Origin: Enterococcus larvae
Lineage (GTDB): Bacteria; Bacillota; Bacilli; Lactobacillales; Enterococcaceae
Assembly: GCF_017830045.1 (NCBI RefSeq)
Contig: NZ_JAEDXU010000016.1
Location: 1-64,000, forward strand
Direction of reading: 5' to 3'
Length of the DNA stretch: 64,000 nt
Shown: positions 24,391-34,446 of the stretch, one piece after another
Position numbering within the stretch: position 1 is the first letter of the stretch
How the letters are laid out: the number at the start of each line of letters is the position of its first letter
Made by a program: the position numbers and the translations under genes
The notes under the pieces: model-generated
What the model was told of the DNA's origin: nothing
Databases searched by the model: none
The model's input: the letters and a program-made list of their open reading frames with translations, nothing else

Positions 24391-27300
24391 AAATATCCCA
24401 TTACGACCACCACATGAGCTGTTTACAGATAATCAATGGCAGGCGATTTTTGACGAAGGTCAAAATATTCTAGTATCTGCTTCTGCGGGCTCAGGGAAAA
24501 CAACCGTTCTGGTTCGACGAGTGATTGAAAAAATCAAAGGTGGTACGGATATCGATCGTTTGCTAGTCGTTACGTATACAGAAGCGGCAGCAAGAGAGAT
24601 GAAAGAGCGAATTCAAGCAGAACTGCAAAAAGCACTAGGACAGGAAACAGATCCACATCAAAAGCAGCATTTTATTCGACAACTGTCCTTGCTGCCGACC
24701 GCAAATATCAGTACGCTTCACTCCTTTTGTCTTTCGGTGATTCGTCGTTTCTATTACTTGATTGACATGGACCCGGTCTTTCGCTTGCTGACAGATGAAA
24801 CAGAGATGCTTTTGCTTAAAGAAGATGTCTGGGATGATTTGCGAGAGTCGCTATATGAAAAGGAAGAAGAATCTTTTTATCAACTGACTAGTAATTTCTC
24901 GAATGACCGCTCAGATGACGGATTAACAAATTTGGTCTTCTCCCTTTATGATTTTGCGAAAGCCAATCCTGACCCTGAAGCGTGGCTAAACAAGCTGCCG
25001 GAGGCATACCAAATCGATGGAGATATTGGCGAATCCTCGTTGTATCAGGAAACGCTTAAGCCTCCTGCGATAGAAAGTCTGCAAATGGCCATTTTAAGAT
25101 ATGAGAAGATGCTGGATTTATCTGCAGATCAGGAAAAAATGGAAAAGATTGCTCTACTAGCTCAAAAGGAACTAGAATGGACAACGCAATTCATGACGTA
25201 TCTTGGGGATAATGCACTTGAAGAAGCTTATAAGATGACGGAAACATTGACCTTTGATCGTTTTCCGACAGTTAGAGTACCGGAACTAAAGGACGATGTG
25301 GAACAAATCAAGGGATTGCGTGAACAAAATAAGAAAACACTTAAAGAAATCACCGCTTCACTCTTTACCTTAACTCCTGAAAAAATGAAGGAAGTCATGG
25401 GTAAAGCGGCTGTTCTTGTTCAAAACATGGCAACGGTCGGCGGTCAATTCATGGCAGACTATGGAAAAGAGAAGCTGCGTAAAGGAGTAGTTGATTTCAA
25501 TGACTTGGAGCATTTTACTTTACGTATCCTTACTAATAGAGAGAACGAACAATGGCTGCCGACAGAGGCTTCCAGTTATTATCGCGGAAAATTTGATGAA
25601 GTATTGGTGGATGAATATCAGGATATCAACCGTCTTCAGGAAAGTATTCTTTTCTGGCTGCGTCGTCCGGACAAAGGGGCCGGCAACCTCTTTATGGTAG
25701 GGGATGTCAAGCAATCGATCTATTCTTTCCGTCTTGCTGATCCAAGCCTTTTTATCGAAAAATATACTCGTTATGGACGTCAAGAGGATGGAAAACGAAT
25801 TGTTTTAGCAGAAAATTTCCGTTCACGAGGGGCTGTTTTAGATTTTACAAACTTAGTTTTTGAACAGCTGATGGACGAACAAGTTGGACAGATTCCTTAT
25901 GATAAGGATGCGCAATTAGTCAATGGCTTCCAGCAGTTCTTAGAAGGTGCTGACTATACAACTGAAATAATGATTTATGAGAAGAAAAAGACAGCTGAAT
26001 CAACAGATATCCTTGAACTAGAGACAGAGCTTCAGATCGAAGATAAAACCGAAGGTGAAATACACATGACTGCGCTGAAAATACGCGAGTTGATTGACCA
26101 GGGGTTTCTTATTTATGATAAAAAACTAAAGGAAAATCGTCCCGTCCGTTATCAGGATATTGTTCTTCTGTCACCAACAAAAAAGAATAATTTGACGATT
26201 TTAGAAATTTTCAAGCGTTGCAATATTCCTTTGCAAGTCAATGATGCACAAAACTATTTTCAGGCGACCGAAATTCGAACGATGATCTCTCTTCTTCAGC
26301 TAATTGACAATCCCTATCAGGATATTCCACTGGCCTCTGTATTGCGCTCGCCAATTGTAGGACTTAAGGAAACCGACTTGGTCAAGGTTCGATTGGCTAA
26401 AAAGGAAGGAATGTACTATGAAGCCTTTCTGGTGTTTAATCAGCAAAAGGAATTGACTTCAGAAGATCAAAAACTTATAGAAAAAACGCAGGCATTTGCA
26501 AAACGACTGGATACTTGGCGAGAACTGGCAAGAAGAGTTAGTCTATCAGAACTGATTTGGGCTATTTATCAGGAAACTGCTTATCTGGATTATGTAGGAG
26601 GGATGCCTGCCGGACAACAAAGACAGGCAAACTTATATGCGCTAGTCGATCGAGCTGCCAACTATGAGAAAACCAGTTTTAGAGGGTTATTCCAGTTTAT
26701 CCGTTTTATTGAAAAGATGCAGGAAAAAGATAAAGACTTAGCAGAACCTGTCATCCTTGAAGATGAGAATGCAGTCAGGGTCATGACGATCCATGCCAGT
26801 AAAGGGCTGGAATTTCCTGTTGTCTTTCTTTTGGATATGACAAAGGAGTTCAATCTGTCTGATTTGAAGGAACGCTGCATTTTTGATGATCGATTGGGTG
26901 CCGGTATTCGTTTTCTGGATGAGGAATCTCGTGTGTTATTTGATACATTGCCATTTCTTGCACTGAAGCAGATAAAAATGAACAAGCTGCTGTCAGAAGA
27001 GATGCGGAAGCTGTATGTCGGCTTGACCCGAGCGGAGCAAAAGCTATTCTTAGTCGGTTCCTATAATGATCGTGAGGCAGCATGGAAGGAATGGGGCAAG
27101 GCAAAGGATGCTGCTTCAGTTGTTCTTCCGCAGGAAAGCCGTTTGCAAGGGAAAAGCAGTCTAATGAACTGGATAGGAATGACACTGATTCGTCATCGTG
27201 ATGCAGAAGCCTTCAATGACTTTTATCAGACTGCCTCCGTGTCAGATATCCAAAAACATCCGGGAAGATTTTCGATTTCTTTTGTAGATGACCAAGCGAT

Positions 27301-28180
27301 GGCTAACGGATTCTCTATGCTTCAGCAAACAGAAAATCAGAAGGTTGAGATGATACAGACACCTGAAAAAAATGACCAACAAGTATTGACTAGAGGGTTA
27401 AAACGATTGAATTATGACTACCCTTATCATATTGCAGCTCAGACCACGAACTATCAGTCAGTTTCAGAGATCAAGCGAATTTTTGAAGACCCTGATGACC
27501 GTTCGATCGGCAAGCTGGAGATGGGGGAAAGTCAGGTGCGAAATACACGGGGGATTGTGCATCGTATGGCTACTCAAGAGCTGGGCAAACCTGCATTCCT
27601 TCAAGAAATCCAGCAGCCAGCTTCTGTTGAAATCGGAACAGCAACCCATTATCTTCTGCAGTTGATCGATTTGTCAAAGAAACCAACTATGGAAAGTTTG
27701 AAGACACTTCTGACAGAGCTTATTTCCCAGAAATTGATTTCGGAAAAAACAGGTCAGAGAATTGATTTAGATAAGATCCTAGACTTTTTCCAATCAGATT
27801 TAGGTCAGCTGCTGCTGAAGTATTCTGATCGAGTGAGAAGAGAACAGCCCTTCTCCATGTTGTTGAATGCAGAAGAAATCATTAAAGACTATCCTGCTGC
27901 AACGGATGACGATCTGCTGATTCATGGAATCATTGACGGTTATATCGAGTTGGAGGAAGAATGCATTCTTTTTGACTACAAAACAGATTTCGTAAAAAAT
28001 ATAAATGATCCGGCAGAGCTTGAGAAAATCACTAAGCGCTATCGCGGCCAATTAAAGCTGTATCAGGAGGCATTAGAGTTAACAGTTACTAAACCAGTCA
28101 CTCATGTCTATATGGTCTTACTGCGTGCAGAAGTGATGGTTGACATGGTTACTGGGGAAATAGTAAATATTAAGAAATGA
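24383..28180 (+). CDS. addA: ATP-dependent helicase/nuclease subunit A (AddA/RexA)
   Basis: 1265 residues from the ATG at 24383, preceded by AAAGGAGG. UvrD-like superfamily 1 helicase: Walker A VSASAGSGKTT, motif Ia TYTEAAAREMKERI, Walker B VDEYQDINRLQ, GDVKQSIYSFR, motif V VMTIHASKGLEFPVVF and motif VI YVGLTRAEQKL. The C-terminal nuclease domain has HGIIDGYIE and LFDYKTDFV. With AddB it unwinds and degrades DNA ends and loads the recombination pathway; it also degrades phage DNA. It overlaps addB. Confidence 0.95.
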   Translation: MSKNIPLRPPHELFTDNQWQAIFDEGQNILVSASAGSGKTTVLVRRVIEKIKGGTDIDRLLVVTYTEAAAREMKERIQAELQKALGQETDPHQKQHFIRQLSLLPTANISTLHSFCLSVIRRFYYLIDMDPVFRLLTDETEMLLLKEDVWDDLRESLYEKEEESFYQLTSNFSNDRSDDGLTNLVFSLYDFAKANPDPEAWLNKLPEAYQIDGDIGESSLYQETLKPPAIESLQMAILRYEKMLDLSADQEKMEKIALLAQKELEWTTQFMTYLGDNALEEAYKMTETLTFDRFPTVRVPELKDDVEQIKGLREQNKKTLKEITASLFTLTPEKMKEVMGKAAVLVQNMATVGGQFMADYGKEKLRKGVVDFNDLEHFTLRILTNRENEQWLPTEASSYYRGKFDEVLVDEYQDINRLQESILFWLRRPDKGAGNLFMVGDVKQSIYSFRLADPSLFIEKYTRYGRQEDGKRIVLAENFRSRGAVLDFTNLVFEQLMDEQVGQIPYDKDAQLVNGFQQFLEGADYTTEIMIYEKKKTAESTDILELETELQIEDKTEGEIHMTALKIRELIDQGFLIYDKKLKENRPVRYQDIVLLSPTKKNNLTILEIFKRCNIPLQVNDAQNYFQATEIRTMISLLQLIDNPYQDIPLASVLRSPIVGLKETDLVKVRLAKKEGMYYEAFLVFNQQKELTSEDQKLIEKTQAFAKRLDTWRELARRVSLSELIWAIYQETAYLDYVGGMPAGQQRQANLYALVDRAANYEKTSFRGLFQFIRFIEKMQEKDKDLAEPVILEDENAVRVMTIHASKGLEFPVVFLLDMTKEFNLSDLKERCIFDDRLGAGIRFLDEESRVLFDTLPFLALKQIKMNKLLSEEMRKLYVGLTRAEQKLFLVGSYNDREAAWKEWGKAKDAASVVLPQESRLQGKSSLMNWIGMTLIRHRDAEAFNDFYQTASVSDIQKHPGRFSISFVDDQAMANGFSMLQQTENQKVEMIQTPEKNDQQVLTRGLKRLNYDYPYHIAAQTTNYQSVSEIKRIFEDPDDRSIGKLEMGESQVRNTRGIVHRMATQELGKPAFLQEIQQPASVEIGTATHYLLQLIDLSKKPTMESLKTLLTELISQKLISEKTGQRIDLDKILDFFQSDLGQLLLKYSDRVRREQPFSMLLNAEEIIKDYPAATDDDLLIHGIIDGYIELEEECILFDYKTDFVKNINDPAELEKITKRYRGQLKLYQEALELTVTKPVTHVYMVLLRAEVMVDMVTGEIVNIKK

Positions 28181-28199
28181 TGGAAATGGAAAAGCAGAT

Positions 28200-28231
28200 G
28201 AACTTACAAATAGTAAGTTCTGTGCTATACT
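28200..28231 (+). promoter_or_regulatory. HxlR-gene promoter overlapped by inverted repeat
   Basis: GAACTTAC-AAATA-GTAAGTTC (28200-28220) is a perfect 8+5+8 inverted repeat. A promoter (TTACAA 28204-28209, TATACT 28226-28231, 16-bp spacer) overlaps it, so a bound repressor would exclude RNA polymerase. Autoregulation by the HxlR protein is likely. Confidence 0.6.
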
Positions 28232-28252
28232 CATTTCATGAGGTGAGGAAAA

Positions 28253-28597
28253 ATGGAACAAGTAAAAACAACCAACTTTTCTTTGTGTCCCAAGTTTGAA
28301 AAAGCATTCAGTATTCTAGGTAAAAAATGGAATGGTTTGATTATTGATGTGTTGCTGGAAGATGGCCCTCAGCGTTTTGGCGAACTGAAGAACAAGATTC
28401 CAATGTTGAGTGATCGTTTACTTGTTGAGCGGTTGCGTGAATTGGAAAGGGAGCAGATTGTTGCCAGAGCCGCACGATGTGAGGACTCAGCTAGATTGGA
28501 GTATTTTCTGACGGATAAAGGACAGGATTTGCAGTTGGCGATGAATCAGCTGCAGGTTTGGGCAGAAAAATGGGTAACTGAGGAAGAATGCAGTTGA
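28253..28597 (+). CDS. HxlR-family transcriptional regulator
   Basis: 114 residues, a single winged helix of the HxlR type: LCPKFEKAFSILGKKWNGLI at the start, RFGELKNKIPMLSDRLLVER as the recognition region and a C-terminal dimerisation helix. The cysteine at residue 12 is at the position of the redox-sensing cysteine of YodB/HypR-type repressors, which respond to quinones, diamide or aldehydes. GAGGTGAGGAAAA precedes the start. No obvious target enzyme is adjacent; the downstream pheST operon has its own promoter, so the target is probably its own gene and others elsewhere. Confidence 0.88.
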   Translation: MEQVKTTNFSLCPKFEKAFSILGKKWNGLIIDVLLEDGPQRFGELKNKIPMLSDRLLVERLRELEREQIVARAARCEDSARLEYFLTDKGQDLQLAMNQLQVWAEKWVTEEECS

Positions 28598-28622
28598 CCA
28601 AATTCAGAAGTTCTTGTAAACT
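28594..28622 (+). promoter_or_regulatory. Promoter of the T-box-pheS-pheT transcript
   Basis: TTGACC (28594-28599) and TAAACT (28617-28622), spaced 17 bp. The -35 box overlaps the stop codon of the HxlR gene. Confidence 0.7.
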
Positions 28623-28639
28623 AGAGTCAATTGAAAAAA

Positions 28640-28880
28640 TAAAGAACAATGATGGAAGCAAGTAATTTGGCTGATTCGTAAAAGGGAAAACCTGTCATAG
28701 ACTGAAAACAGGTCACGATATCGAAAAATGAACATTTCACTTCCGGAGTTTGTTTAGTCTTGATTGACTTGACCGGCGGATGTCGTTAAAAGATAGAGTG
28801 CACAGTGTTTTTTGCTGTGAATGAGGATGGTACCACGAGAGCTCGTTCCTTTTCAGGAACGGGTTCTTTTTGTTTTTTTA
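28640..28880 (+). promoter_or_regulatory. T-box riboswitch (tRNA-Phe) with terminator
   Basis: The T-box sequence AGGATGGTACCACG is at 28824-28837, followed by the terminator hairpin (GAGCTCGTTCC paired with GGAACGGGTTC, 28838-28871) and T-rich sequence to 28880. Stem I is bounded by GGAAG near 28652 and CTTCC near 28740; a UUC triplet at 28736-28738 is the likely specifier codon, matching phenylalanine. Uncharged tRNA-Phe would stabilise the antiterminator and allow expression of pheS-pheT. Confidence 0.9.
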
Positions 28881-29134
28881 GGAACATCTTAGACGATCTA
28901 TTGCCAAGTCAAGCGGATCAATAATTTCAAAAACAACTAAAAGACTGTTGGTTTGAAACCGCAGTGAAAATATATAAATCATGTAAAAGAATGTTCCTAC
29001 TCCTTTACGCATGCTGATATGCTTGATGCTTTGCAGATGCTTGAAGTGTTGGCTGCCAGCTTAGAAGGAAGGATGAATATTCCCCTACATAGAATCTTTT
29101 GCAGGATTTATATAGAAAAGAAAGGAAGAATGTT
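28881..29134. other. Leader between T-box and pheS
   Basis: About 250 bp of transcribed leader without a gene. The repeated ATGCTTGATGCTTTGCAGATGC stretch near 29020 can form small local hairpins. I see no second regulator here. Confidence 0.3.
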
Positions 29135-30178
29135 ATGTCATTACAGACACAGCTTGAAGCGTTAAAAGAAGAAACACTTTTGAAGATCAATCAGTCGAAT
29201 GATCTAAAAGCTTTGAATCAAATTCGTGTAGAAACACTTGGGAAAAAAGGTCCAATCACTGAGGTTCTTAGAGGAATGAAGGATTTATCTCCTGAAGAAC
29301 GCCCAGTTGTTGGAAGCTTTGCCAATGAAATCAGAGATGAACTGAGCGAGGCGATCGAAACACGTAAAGAGGTATTGGAAGCTGCAGCGATGAATGCATC
29401 GTTGGCACAGGAAACAATTGATGTAACACTACCCGGACAACAAATGACTCGAGGAACAAGACATGTGCTTTCTCAGGTCATGGAAGAAATCGAAGATATT
29501 TTTGTCGGAATGGGCTATCAGATCGTTGAAGGCTATGAAGTGGAATCTGATCATTATAACTTTGAGCGGATGAACTTGCCGAAGGATCACCCAGCAAGAG
29601 ATATGCAGGATACCTTCTATATTTCTGATGAGATCCTGATTCGTACGCATACCTCTCCGGTTCAAGCAAGAACGATGGAGAAGCATGACTTTTCTAAAGG
29701 TGCGTTGCGGATGATTTCCCCAGGGAAGGTTTTCCGTAGAGATACTGATGATGCAACGCATAGTCATCAGTTCCATCAAATCGAAGGCTTAGTCATTGAT
29801 AAAAATATCACTATGGGCGATTTGAAGGGTACCTTGGAAGTTGTTATGAAGAAAATGTTTGGAGAAGACCGAAATATTCGTCTTCGCCCGAGCTACTTCC
29901 CATTCACAGAGCCTTCTGTGGAAGTGGACGTCAGCTGTTTCAAATGTGGAGGTGCAGGCTGTAACGTTTGTAAACATACTGGTTGGATAGAAATTCTAGG
30001 TGCTGGTATGGTCCATCCGGATGTACTGAAAATGTCGGGAATCGATCCGGAAGAATACACAGGATTCGCTTTCGGATTAGGTCCAGACCGTGTCGCAATG
30101 CTGCGCTATGGTGTTAACGATATCCGAAACTTCTACCAAAATGATTTACGCTTTTTGAACCAGTTCAAAGAAGTATAA
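29135..30178 (+). CDS. pheS: Phenylalanine-tRNA ligase alpha subunit
   Basis: 347 residues from the ATG at 29135, preceded by AAAGGAAG; an upstream TTG-type start lacks a ribosome binding site. Class II synthetase: N-terminal coiled coil (~1-85), then the catalytic core with motif 2 in [20 protein letters not shown] and motif 3 near [29 protein letters not shown] is the PheRS-specific signature, and a Cys cluster ([17 protein letters not shown]) is present as in many Gram-positive PheS proteins. With PheT it forms an alpha2-beta2 enzyme charging tRNA-Phe. Controlled by the upstream T-box. Confidence 0.97.
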   Translation: MSLQTQLEALKEETLLKINQSNDLKALNQIRVETLGKKGPITEVLRGMKDLSPEERPVVGSFANEIRDELSEAIETRKEVLEAAAMNASLAQETIDVTLPGQQMTRGTRHVLSQVMEEIEDIFVGMGYQIVEGYEVESDHYNFERMNLPKDHPARDMQDTFYISDEILIRTHTSPVQARTMEKHDFSKGALRMISPGKVFRRDTDDATHSHQFHQIEGLVIDKNITMGDLKGTLEVVMKKMFGEDRNIRLRPSYFPFTEPSVEVDVSCFKCGGAGCNVCKHTGWIEILGAGMVHPDVLKMSGIDPEEYTGFAFGLGPDRVAMLRYGVNDIRNFYQNDLRFLNQFKEV

Positions 30179-30198
30179 GAGCATCATTTGAGTATTTC

Positions 30199-30501
30199 TT
30201 AGAAGTAGAAGAGGACATCGGACCCCAAAAATAAAGAAAAGAGACAGTTATCTGGCTCGTTTCCACAATAAAAAGCAAAGGAGCGCCTCTACTCTTGCCT
30301 AAACAAGAACCTAGAAGTAGAGGACATCGGACCTCCAAAATAGAGAAAAGAGACAGTTATCTGGCTCGTTTCTACAATAAAAAGCAAAGGAGCGCCTCTA
30401 CTCTTGCCTAAACAAGAACCTAGAAGTAGAGGACATCGGACCTCCAAAATAGAGAAAAGAGACAGTTATCTGGCTCGTTTCTACAATAAATAGCAAAGGA
30501 G
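30199..30501 (+). repeat. Family A modular repeat between pheS and pheT
   Basis: One 5'-truncated unit (from 30199) and two complete units, with GGAG boxes at 30280, 30389 and 30498 (period 109 bp). The last is the pheT ribosome binding site. Stem 1 is CTCTACT/AGTAGAG; stem 2 is GAAAAGAGACAG paired with CTGGCTCGTTTC (two mismatches). The core GGACATCGGACC is present in all three. The two complete units are nearly identical. Confidence 0.92.
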
Positions 30502-30510
30502 TTATAACTA

Positions 30511-32934
30511 ATGTTAGTTTCATATAAATGGCTAAGTGAATATTTAGACCTATCAAAAGTAACGCCCAAAGAGTTGGCGGACACAATGTCTGTAACCGGG
30601 ATCGAAGTCGAAGGAATCGAAGTACCGGAAGAAGGCTTGAAAAAAATCGTTGTTGGTGAGGTAAAAGAATGTATCCCTCATCCGGATTCTGATCACCTGT
30701 CAATCTGTCAGGTGGATATTGGGGAAGAGGAGTTATCACAAATCGTTTGCGGTGCACCGAATGTAAAAGCAGGAATCAAAGTGATTGTTGCTCTTCCAGG
30801 TTCCCGTATTACTGGCAATCAAAAAATCAAAAAAGGGAAAATGAGGGGCGAAGTGTCCAATGGAATGATTTGCTCACTTCAAGAACTTGGATATTCTGAT
30901 AATGTCATTCCTAAAGCATATGCAGAAGGTATCTTCTATATGCCTCAGGAGGCAGTGAATGGCGACGATGTTTTCTCTTATCTTGATATGGATGATTCAA
31001 TCATTGAGCTGTCTATCACACCAAATCGCGCAGATGCATTGAGCATGAGAGGCGTGGCTTATGAAGCAGGAGCGATTTACCGTCAAACGCCTAATTTTAA
31101 AGCAGTTGATCTACAAGCCGATGAATCAGAGAATGCTGAAGACTATATTTCAGTGGACGTGCAGGATAAAGCAGATGCACCAGCATATCAAATCAGAATT
31201 ATCAAAAATGTAAAAATTCAGGAAAGTCCTTTGTGGCTGCAAACACGCTTGATGAATGAAGGAATTCGTCCAATCAATAATGTTGTAGATGTAACGAACT
31301 ATATTCTATTATTGTTCGGACAACCATTGCATGCATTTGATTATGATAAGTTGGGCAGCAAAAATATTTTGGTTCGACGTGGTAAGGACAATGAAGAAAT
31401 GGTCACTCTTGATGGTGAAACACGGAAGTTGTCACCTGAAAATATTGTGATCACAAATGGAGAAATACCTGTTGCCTTGGCTGGTGTAATGGGTGGAGCT
31501 GATTCAGAGATTACTGAAGAAACGACTACTGTAGCGTTAGAATCTGCTTTATTCAATAGTTTATCTATCCGTAAAACATCAAAACAATTCAACCTGAGAA
31601 GCGAGTCTTCCAGTCGTTTTGAAAAAGGCATCAATAAAGGTACAGTTAGTGATGCGGGAGAAGCGGCAGCGGCAATGATCGCAGAGCTTTCAGGAGGAAC
31701 AGTAGTTTCTGGAAAGAGTACAGGCAGTGAACTGGTTGTGACACCTGTTGAAGTCAGTGTTTCTGTTGATCGTGCGAATAAGTATCTGGGAACAGAGCTG
31801 GCGGAAGAAGAAGTAGCTGAGATTTTTACTGCTTTAGGGTTTGATTTCACTGTTACGGCTGGTTTATTCACAGTATCTGTCCCATCAAGAAGATGGGACA
31901 TCACAATCGAAGCTGATTTGATTGAGGAGATTGCTCGGATTTACGGCTATGATAAGCTGCCTTCTACTTTACCAAAAGGTGAAACTGTTGCTGGGAGTCT
32001 GACTGATACGCAACGTTTTGTTCGTAATCTGAAAGGAATGCTAGAGGGATATGGTATCAGTGAAGCAATCAGCTATGCGTTGACGACTGAGGAAAAAGCA
32101 AGACAGTTTTCCATGAAGGAAAGCAAAGCAACGAAGCTGAACTGGCCAATGAGTGAAGAGCGTTCTGTTTTGAGAATGAACTTGATTTCAGGCTTACTCG
32201 ATGATGTAAACTATAATGTAGCACGTAAAAACAGTAATGTAGCGTTGTATGAAGTGGGTCATGTTTTCTATCAGGAAAACGATCCATTGAAGGATTTACC
32301 CTATGAAGAAAATCATCTAGCACTAGTGCTCACTGGTGATCGACTGGAAAAAGATTGGCAGACAAAAGCTGAACCAGTAGATTTCTATACAATCAAAGGA
32401 ATTCTAGATAACCTATTTGTAACAACAGGGTACCAACAAACAGTTACTTATGAAGCAACACAGGACATGAAGGATATGCATCCTGGTAGAACAGCATATA
32501 TCAAATTGAATGATGTTATCGTTGGTTTTGTTGGTCAAATTCATCCGTTGACTGCTAAAGAATATGATATTCCACAGGCATATGTAGCTGAGTTGAACCT
32601 TCATGGCTTGTTGAACAGTGAGAAAGAAGCCTTTGTCTTTGAAGCTGTTTCAAAATTCCCAGAAGTCAATCGCGATATTGCGTTACTCGTTAAGGAAACT
32701 GTAACAAACCGAGAACTGGCTGAATGCATTTGGGAACATGCCGGACGTTTCTTGAAAGATGTTCATCTGTTTGATGTATATCAAGGGGATAATATTGAAT
32801 CAGGAATGAAATCAATGGCTTACAGCTTGACATTTGCCAATTCTGAAGCAACCTTGGTAGAAGAAGAGGTCAATGGTGCAATGAAGAAAATTGAGAAGGC
32901 ATTAGTAGAAAAGTTAGGTGCAGAGGTACGTTAG
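30511..32934 (+). CDS. pheT: Phenylalanine-tRNA ligase beta subunit
   Basis: 807 residues, full length. Domains in order: EMAP-like tRNA-binding region (about 40-150: [20 protein letters not shown]), B3/B4 editing domain (about 210-390: [20 protein letters not shown]), B5 domain (about 405-480), catalytic-like core, and C-terminal FDX-ACB anticodon-binding domain (about 712-807: [12 protein letters not shown]). It supplies editing and tRNA recognition for PheRS. The start uses the GGAG at the end of the family A repeat array, so insertion of the repeats has left the gene with a repeat-derived ribosome binding site. Confidence 0.97.
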   Translation: MLVSYKWLSEYLDLSKVTPKELADTMSVTGIEVEGIEVPEEGLKKIVVGEVKECIPHPDSDHLSICQVDIGEEELSQIVCGAPNVKAGIKVIVALPGSRITGNQKIKKGKMRGEVSNGMICSLQELGYSDNVIPKAYAEGIFYMPQEAVNGDDVFSYLDMDDSIIELSITPNRADALSMRGVAYEAGAIYRQTPNFKAVDLQADESENAEDYISVDVQDKADAPAYQIRIIKNVKIQESPLWLQTRLMNEGIRPINNVVDVTNYILLLFGQPLHAFDYDKLGSKNILVRRGKDNEEMVTLDGETRKLSPENIVITNGEIPVALAGVMGGADSEITEETTTVALESALFNSLSIRKTSKQFNLRSESSSRFEKGINKGTVSDAGEAAAAMIAELSGGTVVSGKSTGSELVVTPVEVSVSVDRANKYLGTELAEEEVAEIFTALGFDFTVTAGLFTVSVPSRRWDITIEADLIEEIARIYGYDKLPSTLPKGETVAGSLTDTQRFVRNLKGMLEGYGISEAISYALTTEEKARQFSMKESKATKLNWPMSEERSVLRMNLISGLLDDVNYNVARKNSNVALYEVGHVFYQENDPLKDLPYEENHLALVLTGDRLEKDWQTKAEPVDFYTIKGILDNLFVTTGYQQTVTYEATQDMKDMHPGRTAYIKLNDVIVGFVGQIHPLTAKEYDIPQAYVAELNLHGLLNSEKEAFVFEAVSKFPEVNRDIALLVKETVTNRELAECIWEHAGRFLKDVHLFDVYQGDNIESGMKSMAYSLTFANSEATLVEEEVNGAMKKIEKALVEKLGAEVR

Positions 32935-32963
32935 AAATGACTAGATTGCAAGTATTTAGATAA

Positions 32964-33000
32964 GAAAAAGAGCAAATCCGCCGTGGATTTGCTCTTTTTC
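32964..33000. terminator. Bidirectional terminator pheT / ABC operon
   Basis: GAAAAAGAGCAAATCC (32964-32979) pairs perfectly with GGATTTGCTCTTTTTC (32985-33000). Confidence 0.95.
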
Positions 33001-33003
33001 TAT

Positions 33004-33663
33004 TTAATAGCCTTTCGCCCAGTTTCGGGAAAGCCATCTTGAAAATTGCGAGATTGAGAAATTAACGGCGAAATAAATCAAAGCAACGATTCCGTAGATT
33101 GTAAATACCTGACCGGTTTGTCCATAACGTCCCATAAGGATGTAGGACTTCCCGAATAGCTCCTGTAAAGCAATAACTGAGTATAGGAAGCTTGTATCCT
33201 TGATAACTGTCACAAACTGAGAAACAATTGCTGGAAGCACGTTTCTGATGGCTTGCGGCAACACGATATAGCGGATGATCTGGAATTTACTGAAGCCTTG
33301 AGAACGAGCTGCTTCTTTTTGTCCTGTATCGACACCGTTCAAGCCTCCGCGAATGATCTCAGCCAAGGCAGCAGTAGTGAATACTGTGAAGCTGACGATT
33401 CCGGCAGGTGTGGACTTGATTTTGAAAATCAAGAAAATAACATAAATCCAAAGTAAGTTTGGAATATTTCGAACTATTTCAATGTAAATACTTGCTAGGA
33501 TCTTTAAAGGACCACGCTTTTGATTTCGAAAAATGGCTAAGATTGTTCCAAAAATAGTACTCAATACAATAGCGATAAACGAGATGTAAAGGGTAAGCTT
33601 TAAACCATCAAACAAGAATTTCATGTTATTTGCAGTAAAAATTTGACTGATTTGTTCTGACAT
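33004..33663 (-). CDS. Polar amino acid ABC transporter permease (2)
   Basis: 219 residues with five membrane segments. Contains the HisM/GlnP-type membrane signature: GGLNGVDTGQKEAARSQGFS followed by FQIIRYIVLPQAIRN, the loop contacting the ATPase. AGGGGGTAAACG precedes the start. It is the last gene of a four-gene operon (ATPase, binding protein, two permeases) transcribed leftward; the two permeases should form a heterodimeric channel for a polar amino acid such as glutamate, glutamine or aspartate. Confidence 0.92.
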   Translation of the reverse strand: MSEQISQIFTANNMKFLFDGLKLTLYISFIAIVLSTIFGTILAIFRNQKRGPLKILASIYIEIVRNIPNLLWIYVIFLIFKIKSTPAGIVSFTVFTTAALAEIIRGGLNGVDTGQKEAARSQGFSKFQIIRYIVLPQAIRNVLPAIVSQFVTVIKDTSFLYSVIALQELFGKSYILMGRYGQTGQVFTIYGIVALIYFAVNFSISQFSRWLSRNWAKGY

Positions 33664-33674
33664 CGTTTACCCCC

Positions 33675-34400
33675 TTATCTGCTGTATGCTTTCTTATTTT
33701 TTTCTTCCATTCTACGTGCAAAGGTAGCCAATGGGAAACAGAGAATGAAGTATAGTAGACCAGCTAAAGTGAATGCCGGTATATAGTTCAAGTTGACAGA
33801 AGACCAGCTGTTTGCAGCAAACATTACATCAGCTCCTGAAATGATGGCTACAGTTGCAGTATTCTTGATCAAATTCACCAGCTGATTTGTCAGCGGCGGC
33901 AGCATGATTTTCCACGCCTGCGGCAAAATGACATACATCATCGTCTGCTTATAGTTAAACCCTTGCGAATAAGCCGCCTCAAACTGTCCCTTAGGAACGG
34001 CTCCAATCCCTGAACGAACAACCTCAGATATATAGGCACCATGATAAAGACCAACACAAAGAATTGCTGTGGTTGTTGCAGAGAAGGTAAAGATTGGCTG
34101 ACCATTGACAAGTAATAATGGTAAACCATAATAAACAACGACAAATTGGATCAGCAACGGAGTGTTTTGAAAAATTTCAACATAAATCCTACTCAGTACG
34201 AGTAATAGCTTATTTCGTGTAGTAGACATGCTTCCAAAAAGGATACCTAAAAATAAGGCAAGTGCAAGAGCTCCTATGGAAATCATGATCGTATACAGAA
34301 AGGCGTCTGCGAATAAACGCCAATCTGTTAATAGCGCCCGCCAGCGATAAAGGGCGAATGGCCCTTCAGTCATCCATGAGGCAGTAGCTAAAAATGGCAT
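33675..34400 (-). CDS. Polar amino acid ABC transporter permease (1)
   Basis: 241 residues with five membrane segments. The HisM/GlnP-type signature is GIGAVPKGQFEAAYSQGFN followed by YKQTMMYVILPQAWK. AGGAGGGATTATT precedes the start. It lies 11 bp upstream of the second permease and downstream of the substrate-binding lipoprotein. Its N-terminus (MPFLATASWMTEGPFALYR) is longer than in its partner. Confidence 0.92.
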   Translation of the reverse strand: MPFLATASWMTEGPFALYRWRALLTDWRLFADAFLYTIMISIGALALALFLGILFGSMSTTRNKLLLVLSRIYVEIFQNTPLLIQFVVVYYGLPLLLVNGQPIFTFSATTTAILCVGLYHGAYISEVVRSGIGAVPKGQFEAAYSQGFNYKQTMMYVILPQAWKIMLPPLTNQLVNLIKNTATVAIISGADVMFAANSWSSVNLNYIPAFTLAGLLYFILCFPLATFARRMEEKNKKAYSR

Positions 34401-34446
34401 AATAATCCCTCCTAAATTCTTTCAAAATGCTGTAGAATCAGAAAGA

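Noticed and set aside
30190-30501. CRISPR array
   Set aside because: The repeated units are about 107 bp, contiguous without unique spacers, and no cas genes are present.
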